This document shows, in pieces, positions 25,868 through 33,924 of a stretch of 64,000 nt of DNA. The stretch's first letter is position 1. Each line of letters starts with the position of its first letter. Origin of the DNA: an uncultured Flavobacteriaceae bacterium (GTDB taxonomy: Bacteria; Bacteroidota; Bacteroidia; Flavobacteriales; Flavobacteriaceae); contig CANKZG010000002.1 in assembly GCA_947488435.1 (NCBI GenBank), positions 620,001-684,000 on the forward strand, in the 5' to 3' direction. The position numbers and the translations under genes were made by a program. The notes under the pieces were generated by a model. It was not told the DNA's origin and ran no database searches. It worked only from the letters and a program-made list of their open reading frames with translations.

Positions 25868-26347
25868 ATGACGAGTATACGTACCTATATAATGCTTGGT
25901 GTATTTGGCTTTTTACTCACCACCGCAACATTTGCTCAAAACTATGCTGGGGCACCGAAAGAGATAGCTAAACTACTGGATATCAGTGCTAAATTTTCGG
26001 AACTATATGTTGCCGGAGAATACAAAGCACTGGCTGATTACTATACTTTAGATGGAAAACTTATTCCTGAACGCATTGATATCATTGAAGGACGCAAGGC
26101 TATCGAAGAACGATGGGCATCTCAAAAAGGAAGAAAGATTTTAATGCATAAGATGACCGCCACAGAAATCAAAATTTTAGATGATCATGCCTACGATTAC
26201 GGCTATTATAAAGGTAAAACGCTACAAGCCAATGGAGAAACTAGTAGTTGGCAAGGTAAATATGTAATCATTTGGAAGAAGGAAGCGGGAGATTGGAAAA
26301 TTTATTTGGATATCTGGAATAGTCTGAACGAACCCTTACCTGAATAA
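25868..26347 (+). CDS. Secreted DUF4440/SnoaL-like protein
   Basis: A 159-residue protein with a signal peptide (cleaved after TFA near residue 23). The mature part is one NTF2-like cone fold: helices ISAKFSELYVAGEYKALADYY, then strands ending in GKYVIIWKKEAGDWKIYLDIWN, the DUF4440 C-terminal pattern with conserved Trp residues. The fold hosts small-molecule binders and ketosteroid-isomerase-like enzymes; no catalytic residue can be assigned. It is divergent from blaI, and the operator array lies between them, so it may share this regulation. A glycosyltransferase follows after 25 nt. Confidence 0.75.
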   Translation: MTSIRTYIMLGVFGFLLTTATFAQNYAGAPKEIAKLLDISAKFSELYVAGEYKALADYYTLDGKLIPERIDIIEGRKAIEERWASQKGRKILMHKMTATEIKILDDHAYDYGYYKGKTLQANGETSSWQGKYVIIWKKEAGDWKIYLDIWNSLNEPLPE

Positions 26348-26372
26348 CACCTATAAAGGTCTCCTAGTTAAT

Positions 26373-27380
26373 ATGTCAAAACCTTTGGTTAGTATCTTAA
26401 TTCCCTTCAAAAACACCGCTCGTTTTCTTTCGGAATGTCTGGTATCTATTAAAAATCAAAGCTATGAAACATGGGAAGTCATTGCCATAGATGACCATTC
26501 CACAGATAATAGTCATGCTGTGGTATCTTCCTTTGCTGCAAAAGATGGTAGAATTAAAACCTATCCTAATAAAGGGAATGGTATTATAGCCGCCTTGCAG
26601 ATGGCGTATGCCAACTGTCACGGGAATCTGATAACACGCATGGATTCTGATGATATCATGGTTACCCATAAAATTGAAACACTGGTCAAATTGCTTAGCG
26701 TAGCAGGTACAGGACATGCGGCTATAGGTCAGGTAAAGTATTTTTCCGAAAAAGGTATCAGTAATGGGTATGCACGTTACGAAAAGTGGTTAAACGAGCT
26801 TACCGCTAGCGGCACTAATTATTCAGAAATTTACAAGGAATGTGTGATCCCTTCTCCTTGTTGGATGGTATACCGATCCGATTTTGAGTATTGTGATGCT
26901 TTCAACCCCGATCGGTATCCTGAAGATTATGATCTTACTTTTCGTTTTTATGAAGGAGGACTCAAATGTATCCCCTGTAATGAAGTACTGCATCAATGGC
27001 GCGATTACGATACACGAACCTCACGGACCAGTGAACACTATGCGCAAAATTATTTTCTGGATATTAAGCTGCACTATTTTTTAAAATTATCTCATGATTC
27101 AAAACGACCTTTGGTCGTATGGGGAGCTGGAAATAAGGGAAAAACCATTGCAAAAAATCTTAAAGAGCACCAAATTCCTTTTTTTTGGTTATGTGACAAT
27201 CCCAATAAAATAGGAAAGAAAATTTATGATGTACCTCTCTTTCATTATTCCAAATTACAGGATTTTAAAACGGCTCAAAGCATTATCACCGTTGCTAATG
27301 CCGAAGCTCAAGGTTTTATTAAAGCATACTTGGAAGGATTGCAACACAAACCTATGCTAGATTTTTTCTTTTTTTGTTAG
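26373..27380 (+). CDS. Family 2 glycosyltransferase with C-terminal Rossmann-like domain
   Basis: A 335-residue cytosolic enzyme. The GT2 (GT-A) domain covers residues 1 to about 230: SILIPFKNTARFL at the start, IDDHSTDNS for nucleotide binding and RMDSDDIM as the DxD metal motif. PEDYDLTFRF contains the ED catalytic-base pair. Residues from about 245 (VVWGAGNKGKTIAKNL...LCDNPNKIG) add a short Rossmann-like domain of the type found in sugar-modifying proteins. It would transfer a sugar to a surface glycan. The nearest genes do not form a glycan cluster. Confidence 0.88.
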   Translation: MSKPLVSILIPFKNTARFLSECLVSIKNQSYETWEVIAIDDHSTDNSHAVVSSFAAKDGRIKTYPNKGNGIIAALQMAYANCHGNLITRMDSDDIMVTHKIETLVKLLSVAGTGHAAIGQVKYFSEKGISNGYARYEKWLNELTASGTNYSEIYKECVIPSPCWMVYRSDFEYCDAFNPDRYPEDYDLTFRFYEGGLKCIPCNEVLHQWRDYDTRTSRTSEHYAQNYFLDIKLHYFLKLSHDSKRPLVVWGAGNKGKTIAKNLKEHQIPFFWLCDNPNKIGKKIYDVPLFHYSKLQDFKTAQSIITVANAEAQGFIKAYLEGLQHKPMLDFFFFC

Positions 27381-27554
27381 CTAATTGAAAAACATATCGT
27401 TTATCTTCTCTTATTACGAAATCCAAATTCATTCAAACAATTCAGTTGCATTTCTATCTCCTATTATTTCTTATGGGATAAACTGTAAACTTATTATATT
27501 AGTAGTGTTACTGAATACTATATTCAATAGAATCACACCAGAAATATTTTGACC

Positions 27555-28043
27555 ATGGAAATAGGAAAAGACACAAAAGATAAGAATTCGGACATTGAAG
27601 AAATTCAAAAAAAAATTCAAAAAATCGTAGAAGCAGTAGAAATAGCGGAAAAAGAACTTATGGAGTTTGCTGGAAAATACAGTGAGAAAAATACCGATTT
27701 AAAGAAAAAAATTGATAAACGGTATCAAAAGTATGCAGCGCTAAAAACTAACTTCGCAAAAGACTTTAACGAAGATTTAAAAAAGGAAGCTCAAAAAACA
27801 TCTCCTGATCATGCCAAAATAAATAGATTATCAAAAGAATTGGATAAAACACTTAAGGATATTGATAAAAAATTTAATGAATGGCGTTGGAAGGCATTTG
27901 AAAGTGCTATAAAAAAAGACAAAGGGGCAGATGGTAAAAAGTTTAAAAAAATTATAGAAAAACTTGATAAAGCAAGGAAGCTGAAAGAGAAATTGGGAAC
28001 TAAGCTTAAATCTATTATAAAAAAATATTTTAAAAGTTTTTAA
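27555..28043 (+). CDS. Lysine-rich coiled-coil protein, unknown function
   Basis: A 162-residue, very lysine- and glutamate-rich, almost purely helical protein. Helical segments with heptad spacing run through most of the chain (IEEIQKKIQKIVEAVEIAEK, later IIEKLDKARKLKEKLGTK). There is no signal peptide, membrane helix or cysteine. The frame is open back to TTG at 27549, but ATG at 27555 is the more likely start. I do not recognise it. It stands alone between the glycosyltransferase and the BatA-like operon. Confidence 0.6.
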   Translation: MEIGKDTKDKNSDIEEIQKKIQKIVEAVEIAEKELMEFAGKYSEKNTDLKKKIDKRYQKYAALKTNFAKDFNEDLKKEAQKTSPDHAKINRLSKELDKTLKDIDKKFNEWRWKAFESAIKKDKGADGKKFKKIIEKLDKARKLKEKLGTKLKSIIKKYFKSF

Positions 28044-28075
28044 GCCAAAACATCGTAAAACCTTTAAAAGAATAG

Positions 28076-28219
28076 AAAATTTTAAACTTTAGTTTTTCAA
28101 ATAATCAAATCACTCAATTAGTTGTTCTTGGAATAGCAGTGATTGTGCTAATTTTATTAAATGTTTTTGGTAGAGGTAGATCAAACAATGATTCTGATTG
28201 GGACGGGGATTATTTTTAA
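28076..28219 (+). other. Open frame for a small membrane peptide without a normal start codon
   Basis: After an in-frame TAG (28073-28075) there are 47 sense codons to TAA at 28217. The translation has a hydrophobic helix (ITQLVVLGIAVIVLILLNVF), a basic GRGR step and an acidic tail DSDWDGDYF, which looks like a real membrane peptide. No ATG, GTG or TTG opens the full frame; an in-frame GTG lies only inside the helix. It may be a decayed gene, use a rare start such as ATT, or contain a sequencing error. Confidence 0.3.
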
Positions 28220-28286
28220 TATTGATTAGAACAGAACTTTAAAAAACCTTTAACCTTCTAGCACTTTTATTGACTGCTGAATTTGT

Positions 28287-28294
28287 TATATTTG
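28287..28294 (+). promoter_or_regulatory. -7 element of the BatA-like operon
   Basis: TATATTTG matches TAnnTTTG exactly. It lies inside the long frame's TTG start (28270), so translation must begin at ATG 28306 or 28312, giving a leader of only about 5-11 nt. Confidence 0.5.
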
Positions 28295-28305
28295 GCAAAT
28301 TAAAA

Positions 28306-30234
28306 ATGGGAATGCAATTTAAGTATCCGGAACTCCTTTGGGCGTTATTTTTGCTCTTGATCCCAATAATTATTCACCTTTTTCAACTTCGAAAGTTCAA
28401 GGTTACTCCCTTTACGAACCTGAAGTTTTTACAAAAAGTAATTTCAAAATCCAGAAAGAGTAATCAACTGAAAAAGTGGCTGCTTTTAGCCACACGTATG
28501 TTGCTTATGGCAATGTTGGTTTTGGCATTTGCGCAACCCTATTTTGCCAATGAAACGGCTTTAGTAGAAAAAGAAACCGTGATTTATCTGGATGATTCGT
28601 TCAGTATGCAAGCCAGAACAACGGAAGGTTCGTTACTAAGTAATGCTGTACAAGAGCTGATAAAAGTAGTTCCTCCTGAGAGCACATTTAGTTTATTTAC
28701 AAATACCAAAACCTTTAGGGATATCACAGTAAAGGACATTCAGAACGACTTGCTATCCCTCCCGTTTACTTCCCAACAACTAAAACTGGAAGAGATTAGT
28801 TTACGGGCAAATTCCTTATTTACAGAGCAAGAGCATACCATTAAGGATCTAATTTTATTATCCGATTTTCAAAAATCGATGGCACTAGAATCTCAAGACT
28901 CCATTGCTAATAGACGTACTCATTATGTACAATTAACAACAACAGATAAAACAAATATTGGAATTGATTCGGTGTATATTAGCACAATCACTCCGGAAGT
29001 ATTGGAACTTGATGCAGAATTATTCTCAGACGCGGAACTAAAAAGCACTCCTGTCTCACTTTTCAATGGAGATACTTTAATTGCCAAAACTGCAGCAACA
29101 TTTGACAGTAATGGAAAAGCCGTTGTCACCTTTTCTTTGGCTAGAAACAAACCCATTAAAGGGAGAATAGAGATTTCTGATACAGGACTTTTGTACGACA
29201 ATCAGTTTTATTTTAATATCGACGAAAGAACCAAGGTAAAGGTACTTGCTATAGGAAATGCTTCCTCAGATTATTTGAGTCGCATTTTCACGGAAGACGA
29301 GTTTCAGTTAGAACTATACCGTCCCAATGCGCTTAATTACAGTCGTATTTCTGAACAAAATATGGTGGTATTGAATGAGTTGGTATCTATTCCTGTGGCT
29401 TTGCAAAATGCCCTGCGTTCCTTTAAAACAGAGGGTGGGACTATAATTGTTATCCCCCCGAAGAGCATAGATACGGCTTCATACAATTTATTTTTACCTT
29501 CATTTTTTGGTTCAATATTCCAACAGGAACAGCCTCAGATGCGTAAAATCACGAACATTGCTTTTTCTCATCCACTCTTTGCGAATGTTTTTGAAAAAAG
29601 AGTTTCCAATTTTCAACCCCCAACAGTTGCTTCCTATTATAAAATTAAAACCAACGCATCGAGTTTACTTTCGTATGATAACGGAGCGCCTTTTTTAGTA
29701 GGCCAGGATGGAACGTATATATTTACAGCATCAATTGCCACGGAAAATTCTAATTTTAAAGGTTGGCCGTTAGTTGTCCCTATATTCTATAATATGGGAG
29801 TTAATAGTTTGAAGTTGCCCAGACTATATGAAGTTTTGGGTAATGCAACGCAAATGGATGTTGCTGTAAAATTGCCTAAAGATGATATTCTTAAAGTTAC
29901 CCAAGAAGCGTTTGAATTTATTCCGCAACAACGGTCATTTGCAAATAAGGTAAGCCTACGTTTTTCAGAAAACCCAAGTTATGATGGTATCTTTACCATT
30001 CAGAATAAAACCACCGATATCCAACGCATAAGTTTTAATTATCCGAGAAATGAAAGTGATTTAACTTATTTGGATATGACCGCAATTGGTTCGGAAAACT
30101 CTAAAAATTCAATAGCTTCACTATTTCAAAGTTTGGAAAATGATGCCAAGGTAGACGAGCTTTGGAAATGGTTTGTTATTTTTGCAGCATTATTTTTAGT
30201 AGCAGAAATGCTGATCCAAAAATATTTTAAATGA
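28306..30234 (+). CDS. BatA-like aerotolerance/VWA-domain membrane protein
   Basis: About 640 residues from ATG 28306 (ATG 28312, MQFKYPELLWAL, is equally possible). The N-terminal BatA domain (PF07584 type) has two membrane helices around LLLIPIIIHLFQLRKFKVTPF and LLLATRMLLMAMLVLAFAQPYF. A von Willebrand A-like domain follows, with a MIDAS motif LDDSFSM (DxSxS). A long periplasmic part comes next, and a last membrane helix lies near the C-terminus. Such proteins are common in Bacteroidota and are linked to the Bat (aerotolerance) group, but the function is unproven. Its stop overlaps the next gene by 4 nt. Confidence 0.85.
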   Translation: MGMQFKYPELLWALFLLLIPIIIHLFQLRKFKVTPFTNLKFLQKVISKSRKSNQLKKWLLLATRMLLMAMLVLAFAQPYFANETALVEKETVIYLDDSFSMQARTTEGSLLSNAVQELIKVVPPESTFSLFTNTKTFRDITVKDIQNDLLSLPFTSQQLKLEEISLRANSLFTEQEHTIKDLILLSDFQKSMALESQDSIANRRTHYVQLTTTDKTNIGIDSVYISTITPEVLELDAELFSDAELKSTPVSLFNGDTLIAKTAATFDSNGKAVVTFSLARNKPIKGRIEISDTGLLYDNQFYFNIDERTKVKVLAIGNASSDYLSRIFTEDEFQLELYRPNALNYSRISEQNMVVLNELVSIPVALQNALRSFKTEGGTIIVIPPKSIDTASYNLFLPSFFGSIFQQEQPQMRKITNIAFSHPLFANVFEKRVSNFQPPTVASYYKIKTNASSLLSYDNGAPFLVGQDGTYIFTASIATENSNFKGWPLVVPIFYNMGVNSLKLPRLYEVLGNATQMDVAVKLPKDDILKVTQEAFEFIPQQRSFANKVSLRFSENPSYDGIFTIQNKTTDIQRISFNYPRNESDLTYLDMTAIGSENSKNSIASLFQSLENDAKVDELWKWFVIFAALFLVAEMLIQKYFK

Positions 30235-31484
30235 ACGTACTTTTAAAGTCCGCAAAAATTGTACACGAAACTCGGAAGGACCTGCACCTTAAAAAACGAG
30301 ATATTCTTATCCGAAACGGATATATCGAAAATATCAGTAGCCGTATTACTCCACCTGCTAAATGCAAAGTAATTTCTCTTGATAATTTACATGTATCCAT
30401 AGGATGGTTTGATAGTGGTGTTAGTTTTGGAGAACCAGGTTATGAAGAACGTGAAACGATTGCAAACGGATTAAAAACTGCTTCTTATAGTGGATTTACA
30501 GATTTGGTGTTAAATCCCAATACTTTTCCGGTTCCCGATACCAATTCTCATATTGTTTTTCTTAAAAATGCAGCTTCAGGAAACGCAGTTCAACTTTATC
30601 CACTAGCTTGTTTAACTCAAAATGCTAAAGGAGCTGAGCTCGCTGAGCTTTTTGACATGAAAAACGCCGGAGCAGTAGGATTTTACGACTTTAAAAAAGC
30701 AGTAGAAAATCCTAATTTATTAAAAATAGCACTACAATACACCCAAGGTTTTGAAGGTTGTGTTTTTTCATTTCCTACGGATTTACAAATACAAGGAAAG
30801 GGAATAGTAAATGAAGGAACTGTTGCGACCAAATTGGGTCTTAAAGGTATTCCTGCATTTGCAGAAGAACTTAGAGTCAGTCGGGATTTAGATGTTTTAG
30901 CCTATACGGGAGGAAAACTACATATCCCAACTATTTCAACGGCCGGAAGTGTTAAACGTATTGCGGCTGCTAAAAAGAAAGGCTTGGATGTTAGCACTAG
31001 TGTTGCGATTCACAACCTATTTTTTGACGATACGGTTTTAGAAGAGTTCGATACCAACTACAAAGTTATGCCAGCTTTACGCTTGAAAAAGGACCAACAA
31101 GCCCTTATTAAAGGCATAAAAGATGGTAGTATTGATTTTGTGACAACAGATCACATCCCATTAGATACGGAAGAAAAACGAATGGAATTTGATAATGCAG
31201 CCTATGGAAGTTTAGGTTTGGAAAGTGCTTTTGGGGCATTAAATAAAGTTGTCGGTATGGAAACAGCGGTGCAATTACTTACAAAAGGTCGAACCCGCTT
31301 CAATATTGAAAACCCAATACTTAAACAAGGTGAAAGAGCTTGTTTAACGCTATTTGATCCAGATATTTCATATGCTTTCACAAAAGAGCATTTGCATTCC
31401 ACTTCAAAAAACAGCATGTTTCTTAATCAAGAATTAAAAGGAAAAGTATATGGCATTATTGCCAATAATCAAATAGTACTTTAG
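30231..31484 (+). CDS. Dihydroorotase-like protein lacking metal-binding residues
   Basis: A 417-residue amidohydrolase-fold protein, clearly homologous to dihydroorotase: residues NGYIENI, EPGYEERETI, LVLNPNT and the C-terminal TDHIPLDTEEKRMEFDNAAYGSLGLESA block. However, the zinc-binding HxH and substrate Arg (DxHVHxREPG) are replaced by DSGVSFGEPG at residues 61-70, so at least two metal ligands and the Arg are gone. It is therefore probably not a working dihydroorotase. It may be a structural subunit for aspartate carbamoyltransferase, as known for non-catalytic pDHO proteins, or have a new role. It is co-transcribed with the BatA-like gene. Confidence 0.85.
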   Translation: MNVLLKSAKIVHETRKDLHLKKRDILIRNGYIENISSRITPPAKCKVISLDNLHVSIGWFDSGVSFGEPGYEERETIANGLKTASYSGFTDLVLNPNTFPVPDTNSHIVFLKNAASGNAVQLYPLACLTQNAKGAELAELFDMKNAGAVGFYDFKKAVENPNLLKIALQYTQGFEGCVFSFPTDLQIQGKGIVNEGTVATKLGLKGIPAFAEELRVSRDLDVLAYTGGKLHIPTISTAGSVKRIAAAKKKGLDVSTSVAIHNLFFDDTVLEEFDTNYKVMPALRLKKDQQALIKGIKDGSIDFVTTDHIPLDTEEKRMEFDNAAYGSLGLESAFGALNKVVGMETAVQLLTKGRTRFNIENPILKQGERACLTLFDPDISYAFTKEHLHSTSKNSMFLNQELKGKVYGIIANNQIVL

Positions 31485-31494
31485 CTGCAAGTTC

Positions 31495-31848
31495 ATGGAG
31501 GATAAAAAACAAGGAAGAACAGCCGCACTAGTAGGGTATCTTACTATAGTTGGAGCCATAATTGCCATCATGATGAATTCGGAACCAAAAAATGATCTTG
31601 CGCGTTTTCATATTCGTCAGGCATTCGGACTCCATATTATATTTCACGCTAGTAATCTTTTTATAAGTTTTGTATTTGGAAAATTAGATGCTTTAGCATC
31701 TCCTCTTTTTTTCTTTACCTGGGTAGGATTGTACGTTTTTTATTTTGCCTTATGGGTATACGGTTTCTTGGGTGTTTTGAAATTTAAAAAACAGGCTGTT
31801 CCAGTATTAGGTGTGTATTTTCAAAAATGGTTCACTTTTATTTCATAA
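31495..31848 (+). CDS. DUF4870-like small membrane protein
   Basis: A 117-residue protein with three to four hydrophobic segments. It begins EDKKQGRTAALVGYLTIVGAIIAI, followed by FHIRQAFGLHIIFHAS, which matches the DUF4870/Tic20-like small-membrane-protein pattern (conserved R-Q-A after the first helix). The function is unknown. It lies 10 nt after the dihydroorotase-like gene and 2 nt before the esterase, so it belongs to the same operon. Confidence 0.8.
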   Translation: MEDKKQGRTAALVGYLTIVGAIIAIMMNSEPKNDLARFHIRQAFGLHIIFHASNLFISFVFGKLDALASPLFFFTWVGLYVFYFALWVYGFLGVLKFKKQAVPVLGVYFQKWFTFIS

Positions 31849-31850
31849 TT

Positions 31851-32513
31851 ATGACAACGGCCTCCTTATCATTATACCATAGAATTCGTCCTTCTTCTAT
31901 TACCGATAACCGTCCTATTCCCGTACTGTTTATGTTGCATGGTTATGGAAGTGATGAAAACGATTTATTTTCATTTTCTCCGGAATTGCCTCAAGAACTT
32001 TGCATTATTTCAATACGAGCCCCCTACCCTATGCAACCCTATGGCAATGCTTGGTATGCAATTAATTTTGATGCAGAACAAGGAAAATGGAGTGACGAAG
32101 TACAAGCTCGAAACTCTAGAGATAAGATCGTTGCTTTTATCGATGAGGCTTGCGGCACTTATCATTTAGATCATACAAATATTTCATTACTTGGTTTCAG
32201 TCAGGGTGCAATCTTAAGCTATGCTGTAGCGCTTTCTTTTCCTGAAAAAATTAAAAATGTTATTGCGTTAAGTGGCTATATTAATGCTGATATTTTCGTA
32301 GAAGATTATCAATCTAAAAAACACGAAAAATTGGATATATATACTTCTCATGGAAGTGTAGATGAAGTAATCCCGGTCAATTGGGCACAACGAACTCCAA
32401 GTTTTCTTGAAAGTTTAAATGTTAAGCATCAGTATGAGGAGTTTCCCATTGGTCATGGCGTATCACAACAAAATTTTTATTCCTTTCAGCAATGGTTGGC
32501 TGCAAGGTTGTGA
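31851..32513 (+). CDS. Phospholipase/carboxylesterase-type alpha/beta hydrolase
   Basis: A 220-residue cytosolic hydrolase. The triad is visible: Ser in LLGFSQGAILS, Asp in SHGSVDEVIPV and His in FPIGHGVS. The oxyanion stretch LFMLHGYGSDENDL is that of the carboxylesterase/acyl-protein-thioesterase family (PF02230). It would cleave short- to medium-chain esters or acyl-thioesters. The frame is open back to 31827 inside the upstream gene, but ATG 31851, two bases after the upstream stop, is the better start. Last gene of the BatA-like operon. Confidence 0.87.
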   Translation: MTTASLSLYHRIRPSSITDNRPIPVLFMLHGYGSDENDLFSFSPELPQELCIISIRAPYPMQPYGNAWYAINFDAEQGKWSDEVQARNSRDKIVAFIDEACGTYHLDHTNISLLGFSQGAILSYAVALSFPEKIKNVIALSGYINADIFVEDYQSKKHEKLDIYTSHGSVDEVIPVNWAQRTPSFLESLNVKHQYEEFPIGHGVSQQNFYSFQQWLAARL

Positions 32514-32522
32514 TTTACAACT

Positions 32523-33038
32523 TTAGTTACTTCTAGTGTATAATAAATAATCTTTCAATTCAAAATCAACACTAGTATCATCTTTCAGCTCATATTGTAG
32601 CATAAGCTCTCCCCAAAATTTACCATCAGAAAAATCTGCTACAATCCATTTATGATTTAGAATTTTGATTTTATTTATTTTGAAATCGCCATTCATTCCT
32701 TCATATGGTACTAAGGGGTTATCGCCTTTTTTTTCGTTGGTTTCCAATAATTTATCGATGATATAATTTGAAGGATCTTTTAAATTTAGATGATCGTAAT
32801 ACACCAAGGCATCTTCGTTATTTTCTAAGGAAAAATATTGAGAATCCAAAAATTTTAAGTTCAATTGTAGCACCGAATCATTTAATTGTTGAATAGAATC
32901 CTGAAGAATTCCTACGCGTTCGTTTAAATTTTCATTTTTGGACATTTGATCGGTAATAATATTTCGATTACTTACAAAAAGGTACAATGCAATTAACGCA
33001 GCGAAAAGAAATAGGTACATGAATATTTTGGACTTCAT
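32523..33038 (-). CDS. Membrane-anchored coiled-coil protein of unknown function
   Basis: A 171-residue protein, not recognised. A single N-terminal membrane helix (residues 6-23) is followed by a short coiled coil (residues 35-62, LNERVGILQDSIQQLNDSVLQL) and a mixed C-terminal domain ending LKDYLLYTRSN. The coiled coil suggests an oligomer outside the cytosol. It lies downstream of the MBL-fold gene on the same strand after 28 nt and converges on the esterase. Confidence 0.7.
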   Translation of the reverse strand: MKSKIFMYLFLFAALIALYLFVSNRNIITDQMSKNENLNERVGILQDSIQQLNDSVLQLNLKFLDSQYFSLENNEDALVYYDHLNLKDPSNYIIDKLLETNEKKGDNPLVPYEGMNGDFKINKIKILNHKWIVADFSDGKFWGELMLQYELKDDTSVDFELKDYLLYTRSN

Positions 33039-33066
33039 AAACGTAATATTTTAGGAACTGTAATGA

Positions 33067-33846
33067 CTATGAAACGTTAATAATTAGATTATCGTAAGCC
33101 AAGTGAATGTTTTTTGGTAATTTTTTTTCAACACTATTGTGAAACCCCAGCATATGACTGATATGTGTGAAATAAGTTTTATCTGCTTTTACCTTTTGTG
33201 CAAATGCTATTGCTTCTTCTAAATTGAAATGTGAATGATGGGGTTCTTCCCGTAAAGCATTTACAACCAATACTTTTAAATGTTTTAATTTTTCCATTTC
33301 CTGATCGGGAACAGTTTTTACGTCAGTTAAATACGCAAAATTTCCAAATCGAAACCCGAAAACTTGTAATCGATTGTGAAAAGCTTCTATGGGAATGACT
33401 TCTCGATTTCCAAGCGACAAAGTTGTATTGTTCTTAATGGGGTTTATCGCCACGGCAGGTGCTCCGGGATACCTGTTTTCATCTGCAAAAATGTAATCAA
33501 AACGTTTTCGCAATGCTTTAACTACACGTTTGTGCGCATAAATTGGAATATCACCTTGTCTAAAGAAAAATGGTCTAATATCATCAATGCCAGCGATATG
33601 ATCGGCATGCTCGTGGGTAAACAAAATTCCATCTATTTTGGCCACTTTATGCGTAAGCATTTGCTGTCGAAAATCTGGTCCACAATCTACAATATAGGTA
33701 TAATTATCCCATGAAACCATTATGGAAACCCGCAACCGACGATCCTTAGGATTAGTGCTTAAACATACTGGGTGATCACTTCCAATAATGGGTATTCCTT
33801 GTGATGTTCCAGTCCCTAAAAACGTGATTTTAACGCTTTGATCCAT
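33067..33846 (-). CDS. PhnP-like MBL-fold metallo-hydrolase
   Basis: A 259-residue metallo-beta-lactamase-fold hydrolase. The start ITFLGTGTSQGIPIIGSDHPVC and the metal motif THEHADHIAGIDDIRPF (HxHxDH) place it with PhnP and related phosphodiesterases. ALREEPHHSHFNLEEA and THISHMLGF supply the remaining ligands. PhnP acts on cyclic ribose phosphates, but no phosphonate genes are nearby, so a broader phosphodiesterase role is likely. Cytosolic. It is divergent from the conserved gene at 33925. Confidence 0.87.
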   Translation of the reverse strand: MDQSVKITFLGTGTSQGIPIIGSDHPVCLSTNPKDRRLRVSIMVSWDNYTYIVDCGPDFRQQMLTHKVAKIDGILFTHEHADHIAGIDDIRPFFFRQGDIPIYAHKRVVKALRKRFDYIFADENRYPGAPAVAINPIKNNTTLSLGNREVIPIEAFHNRLQVFGFRFGNFAYLTDVKTVPDQEMEKLKHLKVLVVNALREEPHHSHFNLEEAIAFAQKVKADKTYFTHISHMLGFHNSVEKKLPKNIHLAYDNLIINVS

Positions 33847-33895
33847 ATTAAATCAAATTTATAACATATTTATGTAATAGATATGTCAATCTTTT

Positions 33896-33903
33896 TAACT
33901 TTG
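33896..33903 (+). promoter_or_regulatory. -7 element that sets the start of the next gene
   Basis: TAACTTTG, an exact TAnnTTTG, lies downstream of the first ATG (33883) of the long frame. Transcripts would therefore begin near 33910 and cannot include that ATG. The ATG at 33925 is then the first usable start. Confidence 0.55.
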
Positions 33904-33924
33904 TTTAAAAGCAAAAAATTTGGA

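Noticed and set aside
33883-33924. Fourteen extra N-terminal codons for the 488-residue protein
   Set aside because: The promoter -7 element sits inside this stretch, so the first ATG is not transcribed.
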